A DNA stretch of 64,000 bases from Axinella damicornis (Eukaryota > Porifera > Demospongiae > Axinellida > Axinellidae). This document shows positions 60,678 through 64,000 of the stretch, piece after piece; position 1 is the first letter of the stretch, and each line of letters starts with the position of its first letter. Location: positions 7,738,676 through 7,802,675 of the forward strand of contig OZ007517.1 of NCBI GenBank assembly GCA_963931865.1. Reading direction: 5' to 3'. Both the position numbers and the translations under genes were made by a program. Under the pieces are notes generated by a model. That model was not told where the DNA came from and did no database searches. It worked only from the letters and a program-made list of their open reading frames with translations.

Positions 60678-63600
60678 ATGAAGGTTCCTATTTGCTGCAT
60701 GCGTGTACGAGCACCCACAAGGATGCAGTATGTGAAGGATACACTCCTTTTAGTAGTCTTACTAGTCATAGTTGCACGCAGCTTTGCTCAAACTGCAACG
60801 CAGCTTTTTGTAAAACCAAACAACGATACACAGTGCCCTAGCGATCCTTGTCTCACGCTGTCACAGTATGTGGAACAAGTGAACCGGTACTTTGTTTCCA
60901 ACACCACGCTGCAGTTCCTAGCTGGTGACCACGTCCTTCAAGGTGATTCACTGGTTGCAACACAAAACATTACCATGTTCATTATGGCTGGAGCTGCAAA
61001 CAGGAGAAGCCGGATAGTCTGTAATGGAGCAACTGGTCTTTCATTTCTGAATGTAAGCTACCTACAAGTATACAACCTTTCCTTTGTCTACTGTGGGGCA
61101 ATGCTATCAGGTAGTGAGGGGCAAGAAGGGCTGAGGGCAACACTCCATCTTGTTAACGTATATGACTTTTTCATGTCTTCTTGCTCTGTTGAAAATGGAC
61201 GTGGTTATGGGCTGATGGGAATAAATGTCTTCAATGGGTTAATCTCAGACTCATGTTTCCATGGGAACAACCATTACGCATTTTCTGTGTGTAATAATTG
61301 CTTCCGTAGCATTACAAATTTGGAATGTGTCGGCGGCAATGCTTACTTTCGATACATTGACAATTCACAGACAGGGTGCCCTACAGTTAAGCCAATGTAC
61401 AGTATGACAGTTACAAACTCTTCGTTTCTGTATGGAGTGAACCTAGGTGCATATTTCACATACCTGTACCAAGGTCAAGGGCGATACAAACAGCTCTTTA
61501 ACAGAGGAAGTGGACTTGCTTTTGACCTAACGCAGAGCTCTTATAACGTTATGATTACCCTACGAAATGTCAGCAATGAACACAATACCGCAGTCTCGGG
61601 GGCTAACCTATATTTTGCAACGACGGATGCTGCTTCTGAATCCACAGCAGTCCAAATTCACAACAGCTCTTTTGAACACGGAAACACTGAAATTTTCCCG
61701 GGATGTTTATTTCGTACAGATAGTGGAGGGGCTGGAATTTTCTTTCTCTTTGGAACTACATTTGTGCAGAATGATAATCCTAGTTTCAATTGTCCAACAA
61801 CAACCATCTTTGATGCCAACATACTGAACGTGTCCTACAGCAGATTCTATAACAACTCTGCTCTGTACGGAGTGGGGATTTGTGTGAGCCTTATTCAACG
61901 GGATGTCTTTAACTATACGAGGTACATTACTATAGACCACTGCACCGTGGATGGCAACATGGGGTATTACGGTGCTGCAGCAGACGTTAGTGAGATCCAG
62001 GGAGTTCTGATGGGCTTGCACTTCCAGATAAGATTTCAAAGCACTTCCTTTGTATTTAGTAAAAGACTCGACATACTGCCCAGGCAGGAACGGCAGGACA
62101 ATACTGGGATCCTTCGAGCAAGCACAGTAGGGTACCTTGAATTTACCAACTGCAACTTCAGTTACAATGCACTCACAGCTCTTGCTGTAACAGGAACAAA
62201 CATGATATTTGGAGGGTCTAATGCATTTTTGAACAACTCTGGTCAGTACGGAGGAGCTTTGTCCCTGAAATCAAGATCTGCAATCTACCTACTGGCTAAT
62301 ACCCTAATGAATCTTGTAAACAACACTGCAACAAGACTCGGTGGTGCAATATTTGTTGATGATGAAGACCACTGCTTTCTTGAAATCTACGACCCTACTA
62401 TATCTGCGCATCCCAATATTCACTTGACGTTCACAAACAACTATGCTGGTAATGCAGGCAGCATTCTTTATGGTGGCTCCAATATAGACCAATGCACACT
62501 CCGCAGCAGGTCAGTCTACGTAAATAACCAAACCGGCGTAGTATTCGACAGGATATCGGATTTTTTCTTCAATGATACAAGCACTTCCCTGTTTTCTTCT
62601 GATCCAACTTCTGTCTGCTTCTGTGACAATACCAACCAGCTGGATTGTAGCGGATATTTCCACTTTACGAGAGCATTCCCAGGACAGACCTTCCCCGTCT
62701 CGGCAGTCGCAGTTGGCCAGAGAATGGGAAGAGTTCCTGCGGTCATCAGAGCTGACAGTGATGACACAACAAATGCTAACATAGGTGACTTAGAAATTTC
62801 CCAGGTAGCAGGAAAGGCGTGCTCATTGTTACGGTACACAGTGTTTAGCACAAGAAATGTCGTACAAATCTTTTTGCAGGTGCAGACCACAGCACTTATT
62901 GAGCAAATCAATGGAAGTGATGTGATCAACACGAACAATATTGCTACGATATACCACAGACTCCTGCCCTGCCCTCCTGCATTCCAACTCTCAAATGTTT
63001 CCGGTGCTTGTGAGTGTGAGAGTAGACTCACACCATACACATCAACGTGCAACATCAGCACACAAACAATTGAACGGAGTGGAGACTATTGGGTTGCAGC
63101 TCAATACGTCAACACTACCTATGACGGACTCATCATTCACCAGCACTGTCCATTTGACTACTGCCGGCCAGGTTCCGATGTGTTTGATTTAGACCCCAGT
63201 GACCCCAATGTGCAATGTGCTTTCAATCGTTCTGGCCTTCTGTGTGGAGCTTGTGGCCCCGGACTTAGTCTCGCTCTAGGCACATCTCGATGCTTGCTGT
63301 GCCCCAATACTTACCTAGCACTACTAGTTCCATTTGCCATTGCTGGAGTAGCTTTAGTTGTGTTTCTGCTTGTTCTCAAGCTGACGGTCTCCATTGGAAC
63401 CATCAATGGGCTGATTTTCTTTGCAAACATTGTTGCTGACAATCAGTCCACCTTCTTCCCACCAGGCAGCAGTAACATTCTAACAGTATTCATAGCATGG
63501 CTGAACCTTGACCTGGGTATCGAGACCTGCTTCTACGATGGGATGGATGCTTATGCCAGGACATGGCTACAGTTTGTGTTTCCAGTGTACATTTGGATCA

Positions 63601-64000
63601 TAATCGGAACGCTGATTGTGGTCAGTCACTTCATCTCCACAATCTCGAGGATTCTCGGAGATAATCCCATTTCGGTACTGGCAACACTCTTTCTGATTTC
63701 ATATGCCAAAGTCCTTCGGACTGTGTATGCTTCCTTGTCGTACACATTACTAAACTATCCAAATGGCTCTGTAGTACCTGTGTGGCTGTATGATGGAAAC
63801 GTCAGATACCTCAGAGGTAAGCACATTCCTCTTTTCATTGCAGCTGTGTTGTATATCCTCTTCATCATTGCTCCATTCACTCTGCTGCTGTTTCTGTGGC
63901 AATGGTTGCAGGCCAAATCGGACAGCAGGTTACTGTCATGGGTCAACAGCCCTAAACTGAAGCCCCTAATGGACTCCTACACTGCCCCGTATCGAGATAA
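60678..64000 (+). CDS. Large intronless multi-pass membrane protein with beta-helix-like ectodomain (3' end beyond window)
   Basis: Open from ATG 60678 (TGA in frame at 60669-60671) to the window edge: 1107 codons without a stop or intron. N-terminal signal sequence at about residues 21-37 (LLLVVLLVIVARSFA). Residues about 50-750 are a long ectodomain with many short Asn/Ser-rich strand-like units and repeated N-x-S/T sites (YNNSA, LNNSG, VNNTA followed by GG), the look of a right-handed parallel beta-helix (pectin-lyase-like). A Cys-rich collar follows (CECES near 774, LLCGACGPG near 855, CLLCP). At least five or six hydrophobic segments lie at about 879-902, 933-950, 963-985, 997-1020 and 1050-1077. 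Similar architecture occurs in lineage-expanded, uncharacterised proteins of sponges and cnidarians. Likely a cell-surface receptor or adhesion protein; the function is not known. Confidence 0.85.
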   Translation, partial: MKVPICCMRVRAPTRMQYVKDTLLLVVLLVIVARSFAQTATQLFVKPNNDTQCPSDPCLTLSQYVEQVNRYFVSNTTLQFLAGDHVLQGDSLVATQNITMFIMAGAANRRSRIVCNGATGLSFLNVSYLQVYNLSFVYCGAMLSGSEGQEGLRATLHLVNVYDFFMSSCSVENGRGYGLMGINVFNGLISDSCFHGNNHYAFSVCNNCFRSITNLECVGGNAYFRYIDNSQTGCPTVKPMYSMTVTNSSFLYGVNLGAYFTYLYQGQGRYKQLFNRGSGLAFDLTQSSYNVMITLRNVSNEHNTAVSGANLYFATTDAASESTAVQIHNSSFEHGNTEIFPGCLFRTDSGGAGIFFLFGTTFVQNDNPSFNCPTTTIFDANILNVSYSRFYNNSALYGVGICVSLIQRDVFNYTRYITIDHCTVDGNMGYYGAAADVSEIQGVLMGLHFQIRFQSTSFVFSKRLDILPRQERQDNTGILRASTVGYLEFTNCNFSYNALTALAVTGTNMIFGGSNAFLNNSGQYGGALSLKSRSAIYLLANTLMNLVNNTATRLGGAIFVDDEDHCFLEIYDPTISAHPNIHLTFTNNYAGNAGSILYGGSNIDQCTLRSRSVYVNNQTGVVFDRISDFFFNDTSTSLFSSDPTSVCFCDNTNQLDCSGYFHFTRAFPGQTFPVSAVAVGQRMGRVPAVIRADSDDTTNANIGDLEISQVAGKACSLLRYTVFSTRNVVQIFLQVQTTALIEQINGSDVINTNNIATIYHRLLPCPPAFQLSNVSGACECESRLTPYTSTCNISTQTIERSGDYWVAAQYVNTTYDGLIIHQHCPFDYCRPGSDVFDLDPSDPNVQCAFNRSGLLCGACGPGLSLALGTSRCLLCPNTYLALLVPFAIAGVALVVFLLVLKLTVSIGTINGLIFFANIVADNQSTFFPPGSSNILTVFIAWLNLDLGIETCFYDGMDAYARTWLQFVFPVYIWIIIGTLIVVSHFISTISRILGDNPISVLATLFLISYAKVLRTVYASLSYTLLNYPNGSVVPVWLYDGNVRYLRGKHIPLFIAAVLYILFIIAPFTLLLFLWQWLQAKSDSRLLSWVNSPKLKPLMDSYTAPYRD

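Overview
This is 64 kb of animal genomic DNA. Spliced genes with mostly short introns, receptor tyrosine phosphatase, ankyrin and Golgi glycan-enzyme genes, and very dense small inverted-repeat transposons point to an early-branching invertebrate. A demosponge is my best guess from style; nothing in the window proves it. There is one 200-base assembly gap (16386-16585). I found no tRNA, rRNA or CRISPR array.

Layout. (1) 1-10447 (+): 3' part of a receptor-type protein tyrosine phosphatase (RPTP) gene. I could place 23 exons whose phases all agree and sum to 1237 visible codons plus a stop: FN3, three Ig-like, two FN3, a membrane span, then phosphatase domains D1 and D2. (2) 12855-14132 (-): single-exon Golgi-type sulfotransferase. 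(3) 18950-29300 (-): a 20-exon ankyrin-repeat gene of about 1362 codons, built from repeated super-modules, with one in-frame TGA and an apparently truncated last module. (4) 29301-58400: mostly transposon-derived DNA, namely nested palindromes, inverted repeats, microsatellites and two LINE relics. It also holds two widely spaced minus-strand exons of an integrase-zinc-finger (KRBA2/Gypsy-like) gene. (5) 58439-59779 (-): single-exon glycosyltransferase family 92 protein. (6) 60678 to the end (+): a very long intronless ORF, still open at the window edge, for a beta-helix-like, Asn-glycosylation-rich, cysteine-containing multi-pass membrane protein.

Taken together, the intact genes encode cell-surface and secretory-pathway proteins (signalling receptor, sulfotransferase, glycosyltransferase, multi-pass ectodomain protein) plus a cytosolic ankyrin scaffold. 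No shared pathway is shown. The most distinctive material is (a) the beta-helix multi-pass protein, (b) the supermodular ankyrin gene, (c) the RPTP with unusual loop residues and duplicated ectodomain exons, and (d) a family of transposons with 9-bp target duplications that shrink to 35-53 bp, made of little but two inverted ends.
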